DNA of 64,000 bases from Membranipora membranacea. Taxonomy: Eukaryota; Bryozoa; Gymnolaemata; Cheilostomatida; Membraniporidae. The stretch covers positions 35,626,283-35,690,282 of the forward strand of contig OU612066.1 of NCBI GenBank assembly GCA_914767715.1, given 5' to 3'. Position 1 is the stretch's first letter, and every line of letters begins with the position of its first letter. The position numbers and the translations under genes are program-made. The notes below the pieces were generated by a model. That model was given only the letters and a program-made list of their open reading frames with translations. It was not told where the DNA came from and did no database searches. This document shows positions 36,158-47,551 of this stretch, in pieces.

Positions 36158-39019
36158 TCACGTAAAAGTAAAAGTAGGTTGAGAAGGAGCGGGTGGCCTT
36201 CTCTCTAATTCTATATTCCTGGGAGGATATCCTTCTAATTCCACTACTAGATATTCATACTCCTGCTTCCCAGATTCATTCTACAAGACGAGACGAGACA
36301 ATGGGAGTGACTAGTTTGCAACAAAAATGTGAGAAAGAGATCAGTATATGGTCTGCAGTGCTCCCCTTACTAGCAGTATCGATTCTAAACTGTATCATAC
36401 TGGAGGGATCTGAGACTATGGTATGACAACCATAATTTTGTAGAGCGGAAATCCCAAAATCACATAATTATCATATTTTCCTAAGATGCTCAGGCACTCG
36501 GTTGGAGTATTCCATTATACCACAAACCGTAGATAGAGCAACAGTCTGAGCACAAGTGAAATTCAATCTTCTATGTCTCTCTATCGTTCAAATTTTGACA
36601 GTGGAGGGAAACTTTCCCAATCAAATTTCCACTTGACAAGTACACATAAACACAGATATGAGTAACACATAACTGTTGGACTCTTCATTGGTCTATTGAA
36701 CTCTCATCATCGAGAAGTCGGACATCTCTATATGGCCAAGTAACTCCAAAAACACAAGAGTCGTCACTTTTTGGGTCACAGCTTACTGGTGCCAGGAAAT
36801 TATGAAAATAACAAATCAGAAAATAATAATTACCTTGAATGTTTCAGCGTGCACTACTGCTGTCCGGAAAGCACCTTTCAAATAAAATTTAATTCTCATG
36901 TGTTCTTCACCATTGTTTGTCATGAACTGCTGGTGTCTAGAAACATTATGTGAAAAGTTTTTAGAGGCACATACAACAAGTTCAGGCAAATCTTGTAATC
37001 CAAGTATCAGTTAAATTGAATGACGCCAATTTTTTTTGCAAATACACAACTTGATTATAATGTGCCTCATTCCTGTTACCATAGCGACAGATCTATGAGA
37101 CAGTCCGGGGGGCCGTCAGGCGAGGGGCAAACGTCTTGGGGCTCAGACTACAACAAAAGCAGAGTTATGAAGAGTATGTGGACACTCACTGTATATGCTG
37201 CCTCCTGCCTCTTCTTGATGTTTCACCGTGGGCTTTAACTGGCTCTCCTAATGCATCTAACACCTATAGTAAGGTAAGTAAAACCCACTTCATGTATTGT
37301 ATAATGGGAAGGATGTTTTAGTAGTTTGATTTCCTGCAAGCTCGATTGTCCACGGAAATAAAACTCACATTGCCAACGACACAAGGTTACTCGATGCACT
37401 AGATATCTTATTTATGATAGGCTAGCTAGATAATCTATGATACCGTGATGAATACTGAAAGGTGCAATGATGGATATTAATAGACCTTTTATATTTAAAA
37501 CTGATAGTTGTATCACGATTGTTATCACAGTAGGAGTTACCCCATTCTATTAATTGAGAGCATAATTCCCATTTCCACCGATCAACTGGTGCAATGATTT
37601 AAGGTGATAGACTGTTGCAAAACAATCCTGCCTTAATGTTTGTGATATGTGACTGTTGCATTTAAGATAGAATCTCCCATGACACAATTTATAATGATTG
37701 ACTGGTTACCGGTTTAATTGCTTAAAGGATTGATGGTAGTAATACCATCATTATAAACCACATTCCTCCTGGGAACGTGGGAATGTAATAATGGGCAGGG
37801 ATTGAACACTTAAACTGACTGGTTACCTGTTGATTCGCTATAAGCACATAGGCCTGATGATAGTCTTAGTGCTCAGATGGCTCCAGTGCGACTAAGTCGC
37901 ACTACATTATCAGCCACTCATAATGTACCGCCACTTACTCGCATTGAAGAGTCTGAGCACTTAGACTAGCCTGAAGATGACAGTCTGGTTACCTGCTGGT
38001 TCGTTGTACATCTCTTGAAGGCTGCACTGTAAGCTGCATTAGGTCCAGATGAAGAAAAAAGTTCAGACCCAACAGTGTAAAATATAACACCTGTAACAAA
38101 AATCATTACCAATAAATTATCCCCTGTTCAAATATTGCCCATTGGATAAAAAATAACTCTCAACTAAACAGGCAGATAACTCAAGGCAAGGCAAGAAGAC
38201 AAGACAAGAAGACGAGAGATAAGATGTGAGCACCTCAATCCAGCATCACCAGGACACTATTAATAAGCCTCAGCCCTCTGGTAGATGTGCATGCAAAATC
38301 TTATAAACAGTAAGAAAGACTAACATCGACGAATGAGGTAATCACAACATTTATTCAATGAGGTTAAAAATGAAAACTCACCCATTACAGCGAGTCCAGC
38401 CACTATGACCAGGAAGTATGACACATCTTTGCCAGCTTCGACAGCTGAAGATAACAAGAAAAAAAAATAGAGGTGTCAGATGTGAGTTGTTATTTGTAGA
38501 CTATTTTACAGGGGAACGGAATATATTCCATTAATTTTCAAGCTTTAATCTATTCACTTTCACTCACTTTAAATTCAAATTCACAAATTATTTCAGTTTA
38601 AATGTGTTTTTTAAAAGCTATGACAAAGAAAAAACTTGCCTTGTTCAAAAAATAGAGCCTTTTAGTAGTAACTTTTATCAGTGCAACCCATTCCTGGGTA
38701 CTGATTGAAATCCGTTCTCTTGGAAGTTACTCACTGTACTGCACTGTGTAAAGTAATGGCTACACTGACCTCGCTATTTCAAGAAATGGCTACACTTACC
38801 TCGCTGGCCCATCGTGAGATGCTCATAGGGGTTCTCTCTTCTAACATCTAGTCCTTTATCTGAATCTTCATCTTGTGTTTTCCTAACTTGTCTGACAGGA
38901 GTAGAAGTTTGTATAGTACGCACACATTTCTGGGTGCAGGGCACAACATAGATTTTAACATCATTGGAGGATAGTCGCCTCAAGCAGTACGGGAGGCGTC
39001 GAAGGAACACAGTAGTCAT
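36158..39019 (-). CDS. TIMM21: Mitochondrial import inner membrane translocase subunit TIM21
   Basis: Six coding exons on the minus strand: 39019-38800, 38444-38382, 38090-37993, 37263-37190, 36936-36834 and 36280-36158 (TGA). Phases 1, 1, 0, 2 and 0 all match, giving 226 residues (human about 248). The N-terminus is an Arg-rich mitochondrial presequence (MTTVFLRRLPYCLRRLSS). One membrane helix follows at about 79-97 (GKDVSYFLVIVAGLAVM), then FYTVGSELFSSSGPNAAYSA, matching the family's FYTIFKELFSSSSP. The intermembrane-space domain shows LGEPVKAHGETSRRGRRQH (family FGESVKGYGEVTRRGRRQH), MRIKFYLKG and YEYLVVELEGYPPR. TIM21 links the outer-membrane TOM complex to TIM23 presequence import. The ATG follows a 5'UTR acceptor at 39032-39033, so a non-coding first exon lies upstream. 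The GHxx variant (AHGE instead of GYGE) is a small divergence. Confidence 0.94.
37852..37980. repeat. Imperfect hairpin (MITE-like) inside a TIMM21 intron
   Basis: AGTCTTAGTGCTCAGA (37862-37877) pairs with TCTGAGCACTTAGACT (37952-37967) with one mismatch. Inner parts (TGCGACTAAGT / ACTTACTCGCA and TACATTAT / ATAATGTA) also pair. It starts about 12 nt into the intron after the exon ending at 37993. Size and structure fit a small hairpin element, but no target duplication is evident. Confidence 0.65.
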
Positions 39020-39094
39020 TTCTCCTTTTACCTGCAGGGTTAAGAAATGAGCAACTATGTAAGCAAGCAAGAGAAAGACACACCACCCAAAGAC

Positions 39095-39192
39095 CCATTC
39101 TCTGCATTATGATGTCACAGTCTCCCGGATGTGCAATACAAGAAACTATCACTTCCGGGTGACTGTGATATCAAAATTGTCCATAGAATGGG
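39095..39192 (-). promoter_or_regulatory. Palindromic ETS-site promoter region of TIMM21
   Basis: Two arms of about 40 bp (39095-39133 and 39150-39192) form an imperfect inverted repeat. The inner 23 bp match at 20 positions, and each arm carries an ETS/GABP-type core: CCGGATGT on the plus strand at 39124-39131 and CCGGAAGT on the minus strand at 39158-39151. GABP/NRF-2 sites are a known hallmark of nuclear genes for mitochondrial proteins. It lies 75-170 bp upstream of the TIMM21 start codon. Confidence 0.6.
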
Positions 39193-39335
39193 AGTTACCT
39201 TTCCTTATAGAAGGCACTTTTCCATCATCAATAATTCATGCCATGTAGAGCATTGAATTTTTTTACCATGCAAATCTGACACAACTTAATCACAAGTAAC
39301 TGCCTGACTATAACACGCTTTGCTCTTAGGGAACT

Positions 39336-39437
39336 CTTTAAGGTAGAGACACGGGGGTCAGCAAATATGGACTTTCTATACATTGATGAAAAGCTGTCGA
39401 GCTACTGATCGTTAATAGCTCATCAAAAATGTGATTG
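39336..39437. repeat. About 100-bp direct repeat, copy 1
   Basis: Matches 39640-39740 with about four substitutions and one 1-bp indel (both start CTTTAAGGTAGAGACACGGG). The 200 bp between the copies are unique. This could be a local segmental duplication or the ends of a small element. Confidence 0.85.
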
Positions 39438-39639
39438 TGATAGATTGTGGCTAGGCTAACACTACTAGTAAAAGTTGAACTTTAATGAATTACAAAATTA
39501 ATAAGTATGATTTCACTTAAATAGTGCATACCATATAATACACAGGAGTATAAGTCGTGAGACTTGTTTCTGATAACTTGTTTGCTGGCTACACATGTCC
39601 ACTTGCTGATTCACCAAAAATTCTTGTGCCTTTTTGTGC

Positions 39640-39740
39640 CTTTAAGGTAGAGACACGGGGTCAGCAAATATGGACTTTCTATACACTGATGGAAAGCTGT
39701 CGAGCTACTGATCGTTAACAGCTCATCAAAAATGTAATTG
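39640..39740. repeat. About 100-bp direct repeat, copy 2
   Basis: Second copy of the block at 39336-39437, in the same orientation and about 95% identical. Confidence 0.85.
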
Positions 39741-41381
39741 GATGATGTTGCGTCATTTTATCGGAGAAATGAGGCCGAAAAGGCTGTTTTTAGCAAAGTG
39801 GATGGCTGCGCTGCATTGATTGCTACAAATTTCAAAACAGGTTATATTCATTGTTAGAGACTGCGCGATTGGAAACATATAACCGTTGATGGCCAATTAC
39901 TTAGAGTTAACAGTTGATACCTCAACTCGATAAATAGCAATAGGTTTTAATGGACAGGGGAATAACTATGTGAGTTATGTGGATTAATGAGGTACAGTTT
40001 TGGCAAGCATGGGGAGTATGCCTGTGCAAAGTTTGCATCTACACATTCCAAAGTTTACATCCATTCAAATGCGAAGCTCCATTGAGTATTATATCTGGGC
40101 ATTCATGCTGAGAGGCGCAGATTCCCTAGCAGTGGATTTATTCAAGTGATGAGCCGTTGAAATGCGGATTTCCTTTGAATCGTATATCTGCACCTCACCA
40201 CCTCTTCACCTAAAATTACAACTAGCTAACCTGCACCTCTGGTCAGCAAGTAGTGTGGTGTGCTGAATTGTAAAAATAATGGGATTGGTAGTTTTCTGCA
40301 GAAGCAGAAATGTACAAAACTGCATTTGAATGAATGATGTACTTAACATTGTCCTAAAGGACTTGCAAGCATATTTTGCCAATTTATCCATTGGCAAAGC
40401 ATATATGCTTGCAACTCCAGCTTGTATTTTGCCCATGTAAAGTGTAAGTTATGGGCACAAACTAAATATCCGCAAGTCTCAGGAGCCCATCGTATCGAAC
40501 CCTTAAAATAGTGAATAACAGGTAATTTACTTAAACTTTTACCAATGAAGGGAGAGCATAATTATATTATGTTTACTGGACAGTGAGGACATAGTCCCGA
40601 CTGCTAGCCCTGTGATATGATATAGCTAAGGCTATCAACAAATTCAAGTTGATACTAAATTAGATATGCATCATGACCATCAGCATCATGAGGGCCCCCA
40701 TCATGTAATATAAACAATGATTATTATCATCATTCATGATTATTGTTGAATGAATATTTATATATATTAATTAAATTATATAATAGGCCTAGCGTACTAG
40801 CTAGTAGTATACACTATTATTTATTCAATTATTATATATTATATGTATCCAAATTGTGAAGGGAAAATTATTATTTACACAGGGTGCATGAATATAGAAG
40901 CAGGCTATACCCAGTGACTATGTTCCTTTGGGAGCTGTTATATTGTAGCCTGCATTGACATGCTTTGTGGCTGCCAGAGCAGGCTATGTTTTGCTCAACA
41001 TGCATTAGAAAAATATTGTTTCCCCTCTCTGCATCTTCACCTTGGTCTGTCCTTGACCATGATGTGTTTTTTTACTGTAGAATGCTTTCATCAATTCTGA
41101 TGTTGATTAAGTTATGTATCATTGCCTCAGTGACTCAAATCTTTTGCATTCTTTTTGTTTCCGGTAAAGAAAAATAGAGGGAGATAGGAACCAAGGTAAT
41201 TTAATTACAACCAGTCAGTCCTAGATGTATTTATCTATGAGTAGATCCATAAGCCATAAATGGATCAATCACTAAATTTCAGTGTGTAGATATATAGGCA
41301 ACTTGGACCAGCTTTAATCAGAACTGTTGTTGGCTAGTTGCTAGTTCCAACTCACTGCAGCTGGACACACACTCACAGAGA
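39741..41381. other. Intergenic stretch, no gene seen
   Basis: AT-rich DNA between the TIMM21 upstream region and the LINE. There is a strongly AT-rich patch at 40720-40870. No exon chain was found. Confidence 0.5.
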
Positions 41382-41509
41382 GGTGACAGTCATGGGCCCC
41401 TGGGACTTACATGTCATTACTTTGCCAATGTCCACTATCTATTTGGTTGGTTGACATTGGACAGTGGACATTGGCAAAGTAATGACATGTAAGTCCCAGG
41501 GTGACAGTC
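41382..41509. repeat. 39-bp perfect inverted repeat flanked by direct repeats
   Basis: Left arm 41398-41436 and right arm 41463-41501 are exact reverse complements across 39 bp (core GACTTACATGTCATTACTTT), with a 26-nt spacer. GGTGACAGTC occurs on both sides (41382-41391 and 41500-41509). Confidence 0.95.
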
Positions 41510-41682
41510 CAATAACACAGCTGCAGTTAGATCATTACAGAAAAAGTCCAGTTCTGTATCATGATATGGGCAGCAGCAAATTGATAATAAATGGTTTGTG
41601 GGGAAGGCTCATGTTGCATACGAAGACCAAAGAGTTAGGGTTATTCCAAGGAGCTTACTCCTTGGTTACTCCTTGCTAAGAC

Positions 41683-42564
41683 ATGCTCATGGTCATACAA
41701 CATAACATTTCGATGTGCCCTACAACAAAAATAATACTCACCGGGCAACAGGACCTGCTTATAGGGGCCTGTTATCGCCATGATGTGAGTGACACCACAA
41801 CCATACCGGTGCTTGAGAAGACAGTTGAGGAAATATTGAAGAAACGCCACAGGAATGTCATCATTGGTGGCGACTTCAATTTTCCCGGCTGGGACTGGAC
41901 ATCAAATCAACTCAAACCGCAAACCAGATATGTCGGCCTGCATGAAGAATTCATGTCCTTCCTGAACACCTATGGGCTTACTCAACATGTGAAAGAGCCG
42001 ACCAGAGAGAGAAATACTCTTGATCTCATAGCATCAAACATACCAGACAGAATAAATAGGACAAAGGTGATACCCGGTATCAGCGACCACCACGTTGTAT
42101 ACACAGAGGTGTCACTGAAAGTAAACCGTAGACGGACAGCCCCTAGGACAGCCTGGGTCTACAAGAGAGCCGACTGGCTAGGCCTCACCAAGTACATCGA
42201 TCCACTCTTAAAACCCCTTGCTACAAGCTCAGACAGTGTAGAAAACCTATGGACTGCATTTAAGAATGTTATGACCAGTGCAGCCAACAAGTTTATTCCA
42301 TCCAGAAAAGTGAAAGCCAGAGAGTCTCGACCCTGGATAAGCAGCAAGCTGCGTGAGAAGATGACGTTAAGGGACCGTCTACACCAGAAGAGCAAGCACC
42401 AAGGCAAAGCAAAAATTGAACTGCGATTCAAGAAAATGAAGAACGAAGTCCAGGCCGACCTGAGAAGAGAACAGAGAGAATATGTTACAAATATACTCAG
42501 CGAAGAAGACACCAACACTGCCAATAAAAGTAAAAAGTTCTGGACTTACGTCAAACACAAATGA
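41683..42564 (+). pseudogene. LINE endonuclease (C-terminal half) and linker fragment
   Basis: Encodes the C-terminal half of an apurinic-like endonuclease: GGDFNFPGWDW carries the catalytic D and N of the GDFN motif, EPTRERNTLDLIAS precedes the conserved strand, and ISDHHVVYTEV is the SDH active-site motif. A basic linker follows up to FWTYVKHK. In intact elements this enzyme nicks target DNA to start integration. The N-terminal catalytic residues are missing because of 5' truncation. TGA at 42562 ends the frame, and the same frame then continues (NGKLITNPTDKAEALN) to a second stop at 42739. Confidence 0.88.
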
Positions 42565-44360
42565 TCTGACAATGCCAGCATTGGAACCCTCCGATCCAAT
42601 GGTAAATTGATCACTAACCCAACAGACAAAGCTGAGGCTCTGAATGCACAATTCCAATCGGTGTTTAGCACGCAGTCTGCCGAACCAATCAAGCAACCCA
42701 CGGAAGACAATCTTTCGATGCCAAACATCAAAGTTGTTTAAAGCGGTGTACTTGCCCAGCTTCAGAGACTAAACCAGCACAAGGCGACTGGCCCAGACGG
42801 CTTAAGTGCTCGGTTTCTCAAGGAGACTGCCGTCAGCATAACACCACGCTGACTAATATATTCCAACTATCCCTTGACCGGGCAGAAGTTCCAATGGACT
42901 GTAAACACGCCAGAGTGACTCCTATCTTTAAAATAGGTGACAAGTATGAGACCTCAAACTACCGACCTATCAGCCTGACCTGCATAGTCAGCAAAATACT
43001 AGAACATATCATCACCAGTAATATGATGTCGTACCTAGAGACAAACCATAAGCTCAGTCATATGCAACATGGCTTTCGCAGAAATCGTAGCTGTGAGAAC
43101 CAGCTAATAGAGCTTACATCAGACATATCATCACTAATGGACGAAGGCAAAGAGATCGACGCTATAGTGCTCGACTTCAGCAAGGCGTTCGATAAATTCT
43201 GCCATACCAAGCTGGTCAACAAAGTCAACTTCAAGGGCATCAGCTGCCAGGTCACCAACTGGATCTCCAGCTTCCTAACCTCTCGATCGCAAGAGGTTGT
43301 GGTAGATGGATACCCATCCAAACCATGCCCTGTCACATCCGGTGTCCCTCAGGGCTCTGTTATCGGCCCCGCCCTATTCCTCACGTACATAGACGATCTT
43401 CCCTCATGTGTAAAGTCAGTTTCTAGGCTCTTTGCTGACGACACCATCTTATACTGCTCTACTGACAACAACCAGCAGCTGCAAAGAGATCTGCATGCCT
43501 TAGAAGAATGGGAAAAGACATGGAATATGGAGTTTAACCCGACGAAATGTGAACACATCAAATTCAGTCGCAAGAGAACCAAACTCGACAACAACCATTA
43601 CACTCTTCACGGCATAGAGATACCGAAAGCCAACAACATAAAGTATCTTGGTGTAAAGCTTGACTCCATGTTAAAGTGGGGCACAAATACTGACTACATC
43701 ACCAACAGAGCTTCAAACAAGATCGGATTCATAAGAAGAACGATCCCATACACCTTACCACACCTCAGAGACAAAGCGTACAAGACTCTGGCAAGACCTG
43801 TCCTAGAATACGCAAGTACTGTCTGGGACGCAAGACTAACATCAACACAGTCTGCAAAGCTAGAATCTATGCAACGGAGAGCCGCCAGAACGGTACATAA
43901 CATACCGCGTACTGACCACACTACCAGTACTACTGCTTTAATCGCAAATCTACAATGGGAGCCACTGGCTGAGAGAAGAGAGAATCGTCGAGTCGCATTA
44001 TTCAGAGCCATGCACTTTGACGAGATAGCAACTAACACCTACGACTATCTGACTCCCTTCACCCCAACTATCGGGTACTCAAGAAAGCACAACCAACAGT
44101 ATACCATCCCGCACTGCAACAGTAAGCACCATCAAAACAACTTCTTCATCAGCACCGGCAAGCTAGGGAACAACCTTCCTCCTGATTGTTCCCAATTAGT
44201 AGGTCCCCCTGTGGCAGGTTAATTTGCCTTACAAATACAAACCATGCCCCCCTGTTATCGGACCTGGCTTATGGCTTGCCACATTGCTGAAACATTCTAC
44301 GAAGAAGTTCGCGATTACTCAACAAGTACCAAGTAAGTACAAGTACCAAGTAAGTAAAAA
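41700..44360 (+). mobile_element. 5'-truncated CR1/Jockey-type LINE, inactivated
   Basis: A non-LTR retrotransposon copy that lacks the 5'UTR and the first part of the endonuclease. It begins in the middle of the endonuclease near QQDLLIGACYR at about 41745. It keeps the rest of the endonuclease, the linker, the complete reverse transcriptase and the C-terminal region, and ends in copies of AAGTACCAAGTAAGT (about 44318-44356). In-frame stops at 42562 and 42739 and a frameshift at about 42845 split the polyprotein, so it cannot move on its own. 5' truncation is the normal outcome of target-primed reverse transcription. The clade is judged from motif style only. Confidence 0.93.
42894..44222 (+). 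pseudogene. LINE reverse-transcriptase fragment
   Basis: An open 442-codon block with the standard RT blocks in order: TSNYRPISLTCIVSKILE, MQHGFRRNRSCENQL, DFSKAFD (first catalytic Asp), TSGVPQGSVIGPALF, LFADDTILY (near 43425-43450, the catalytic DD pair) and YLGVKLD. A C-terminal zone follows with RAARTVHNIPR. The catalytic residues are intact, but the frame is disconnected from the endonuclease by a shift near 42845, and the ATG at 42894 is internal, not a native start. The 3.6-kb remnant in this window is a diverged relative. Confidence 0.92.
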
Positions 44361-44806
44361 CAACAATGTCACAGACCTAGTGTAAGACATGTGTGGTATG
44401 GTGTAGGATTGCCATGACATCATACAACACCTATGACTGCTAAGCAACAGTCTTGCCACACCTAACAACACCTATCGCCAGTGCCTGTTTTAAGTGCCTA
44501 TTCGGCACTGCTTTAATTTTTGTAATGATGGGACTGCCTCAGTTCCTATTAGGCTTCTCCATTTCTCTGGTTATTCACCTACCTTATCATGCGTTGTGCC
44601 TTGCAGAGTTTATTTTTGCATTCTCGGAAAATGATTTTTTATAATGTACGTTACAACCTTGTGTTTGGTATACAGTCATCCTTAGCACACTGTCACTCCA
44701 AAAGAAGCCATTTGGTAGGGCCAGACTCGAATAATTGGTTATAAATAGGCCTATGCAGGGTCTCGACTAACAAACATTTTGATAACCTAAAAACTGTTTT
44801 TTACAG
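44361..44806. other. Upstream region of the PAGR1-like gene
   Basis: No coding exon seen. A splice acceptor (TTTTTTACAG, ending at 44806) indicates a non-coding exon somewhere upstream of the start codon. Confidence 0.45.
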
Positions 44807-44828
44807 CTTCCCTAAATTAGCAGAGACA

Positions 44829-45979
44829 ATGAGTGAGTTAGACAGTTCGGAGATTACGGCCGCAGATTCCAGTGATGATGAAGCATACAACCCTACAAAG
44901 ATAGCTGGAAAAAATGTGTGGGAGCCTGAACCACAAACTATAGTCGAGCTCTATGAGAAACTAGATAAGGTGGGGTGTGGTTTCTTTTCAAAAATTTGTT
45001 CTCAATTGATTTCGGTTGATTGCAGGCAGATATGATTGGGCTGCCATTGTTGCAGTGAAACAATTGGCAGCTTCTTTGGTTGCGCAACAGCAAAAATACA
45101 CCAATTATGTCACAATGCCAAAAATCAAAACCAAAAAGGGTGGACTCACACACACTGCTGTGGCCGGCCATAAGGAGGTTGTACTAGAGAAGGCCTTGAT
45201 ACAGCGCTTGGCTCACTGTTTCTAGCTGAAGATGTGTGTGTGTGTGTGTGTGATGCAGCGGTATGTGCACTATTGTATGTTGTATCTGTTGGGAGGTTTC
45301 TCAGATCAGGGAGCCCCTCTCAGGTCCAGTTATTAGTTTTGAGTAAAGTACTGAGAAAGGAGTTGTCCCTTCATGCTACATGTGGACATAACTTCACCTT
45401 TATGAGCTCCATCTGATGTTAAATTTACAGGTTCCAACTTACACACCTCAAACTCTTGCTAGATAAATCCAAACAGTTTTAGAGAGGCACAAAAAGGGGG
45501 ATAAAACTTCCACTGTAAAATGCAAAGTTGTGATTGAAGATCATGTGTATACCATGATACGCAAACATATGGAATAAACTGTACTCACTGTTGTTTGTGT
45601 TCGGTTTATCATACTTAAATGTGGCAATGTGACTGGCATTCTTTTACATATGTAGGATGGAATAATCGAGCTCAACTGGAAGCACCCCGGTAAAGTAGCG
45701 AGTCAGGTGGAGGAGTCTCAGCACGTCAGCGAGACTGTCCAGGAGACTCCAGAGGAAGTTATCAGAATGAGAGAGAGGCAACAGCTGGTCTCTATGTTTG
45801 AAGATGAAGACATGAACACTAAAATGAACACTCCGACTACTCTGAGCAAAACACCAAAGGCCCCTCCAAAGGGCTCCAATAAAGCTAAAGCCTCGTTTGA
45901 TAGAATTTTCAATAAAGTTAGCTTGCAAACCCCGACTGGTCAGGGGACACCTCATGGGACCGCACCTGATCAGACATGA
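44829..45979 (+). CDS. PAGR1: PAXIP1-associated glutamate-rich protein 1-like (PA1)
   Basis: Two coding exons: 44829-44969 (phase 0 donor GATAAG/GTGGGG) and 45656-45979 (TGA), giving 154 residues. An acidic N-terminus (DSSDDEA) is followed by the pattern W.P.P..I..LYE.L...G..EL.W (NVWEPEPQTIVELYEKLD, then DGIIELNW). This matches the conserved core of PA1/PAGR1 (QPWMPPPSEIQRLYELL..HGTLEL). Further on, FEDEDMNTKMNTP and KASFDRIFNKV resemble the FDFDDE..TP and RLDKVLSDM blocks. In mammals PA1 is a nuclear subunit of the MLL3/MLL4 histone H3K4 methyltransferase complexes, bound to PTIP. This protein is shorter than the human one (about 254) because the long acidic N-terminus is absent. The ATG is chosen as the first one after a 5'UTR acceptor at 44805-44806. 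Similarity is short, so the name is a likely but not certain assignment. Confidence 0.68.
45233..45251. repeat. (TG)n microsatellite in the PAGR1-like intron
   Basis: About nine TG units in the single intron of the PAGR1-like gene. Confidence 0.85.
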
Positions 45980-47551
45980 GCATATAAGTCATAGAGACGT
46001 CTCATTGTAAATATCTGTCGCATTGTATATATGAGAATGTCTGCATTTTCTATTATAAGTTTAACCTCCCGATAAGGTCTAATTAATTGGGTTTTTTACC
46101 ACAACCAGACACACTGTGGAATTTGCATAGTGTTTTTTGCCTCCCATGAGTGACAGAGGTCTACAAAAATCAAAGGATATTTTTGTTTTTTACTGTGCAT
46201 TCAGTGCAACGAAGCCAAGCCAAGGTAATAACTACATACAAGCTTGCACAATGGTGGGAGAACAATTTTTTTGTTTTTCTGCCAACAGATTGGCCTTTTA
46301 ATATTTTTGGTGGTGAAATCAGTTCTCTTCATGCTTCACATAGAGAAAGGACACACTTATAGAGTGATTGACGCTCATCAGGAATTTACCAAATTGCTAC
46401 AGTAGGATACGCAGATCTGATCCGTAGGTTTTTGAATTAATTTCAATTCTGTGTTTTGATACGCATGTTTGAAATGCAAATTTTGTCAAATTTATGGACG
46501 GGGCTGAGTGGTGTGTATGTAAATGAGTGCATATCTATAACCAACACACGGAAGCTCTCCTTCATATGTACATGGCAGTTTGGAAGTCAAATTATGAACT
46601 AGCTGTCATATATTTCAATGTTTGCCAAATTTCTTATTACATTTTGGAAACTAATTAAACTTTTACGTTCTTCTTCAAAGTAGGTTTTAATGAGTCTTAG
46701 CTCTAAGATTGCTGATCATAATACCAACTGATAGATTAATTTGATCTGCTCCTCCCTACATACTAGTCATAACAATACTGTTTCACAACATTGCAGTGAA
46801 GTGTTTTGTGTAAGTTGACTTGTTAGTTGTGGTGTTAGGGACTGGTTGCTCCTCAGGTTTCCGTGGTTATTATCTCATTGATCCATTTGTTACAATGGGA
46901 GGCCGATTCAGTAACTTCAGATATTTCGTACTGCTTGGTTGGCGGATTGGATGCATTTGATATGTTTTTTATTTAACTTTTCACATTATCATCAACAGGC
47001 TTGTCGCAATAACACCCTATTATTATGGATTTCATCACTTGGCACTGCCCAACCTAGTGGGTTGATGCTCCTGATTTGTCATGCAGCTGAGTCATTATTT
47101 TCAAAATATTTACATGAAATTGTTACTCAGTGCCGGATTTTACATTATAAAGTCCATTATTTAGATATATTGTTTGCGAATGCGTGACCCTTGTTAGACA
47201 GTTTGATACACTTTTATGTAGCAGTGCGTTTTTTTTGTCTCAGCAGTCTGCCTCCTCTATCAAGGGATTAATTTAATTGCTGCTCTACTTTCTTGGCACT
47301 CTAGAGAACTGTTACGTCTCATTATTTGGTAAGTTGACTGATGACGTTTCCACTTGAAAGCCTGATTGACTTTTTTAATAAGTGGTTTTAATAAGATATC
47401 CAGTAAATCAAATCTGTCATCTGATCCAGTCAAGCTTAACAAACGATTGTATTGTGAAAGACACCTTCAAGATTGGATCATCCAGTTCCTGGTAAGTCTG
47501 AAGGGCGCATATCTGTAAGGAAACCGCACAAGCATATCTCTACATTTACAG
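45980..47551. other. Region between the PAGR1-like gene and the next gene
   Basis: AT-rich DNA holding the 3'UTR of the upstream gene and the promoter region of the downstream one. No other exon was supported. Confidence 0.45.

Noticed and set aside
42159-42731. Minus-strand open frames over the LINE
   Set aside because: They are shadows of the plus-strand endonuclease/linker frame.
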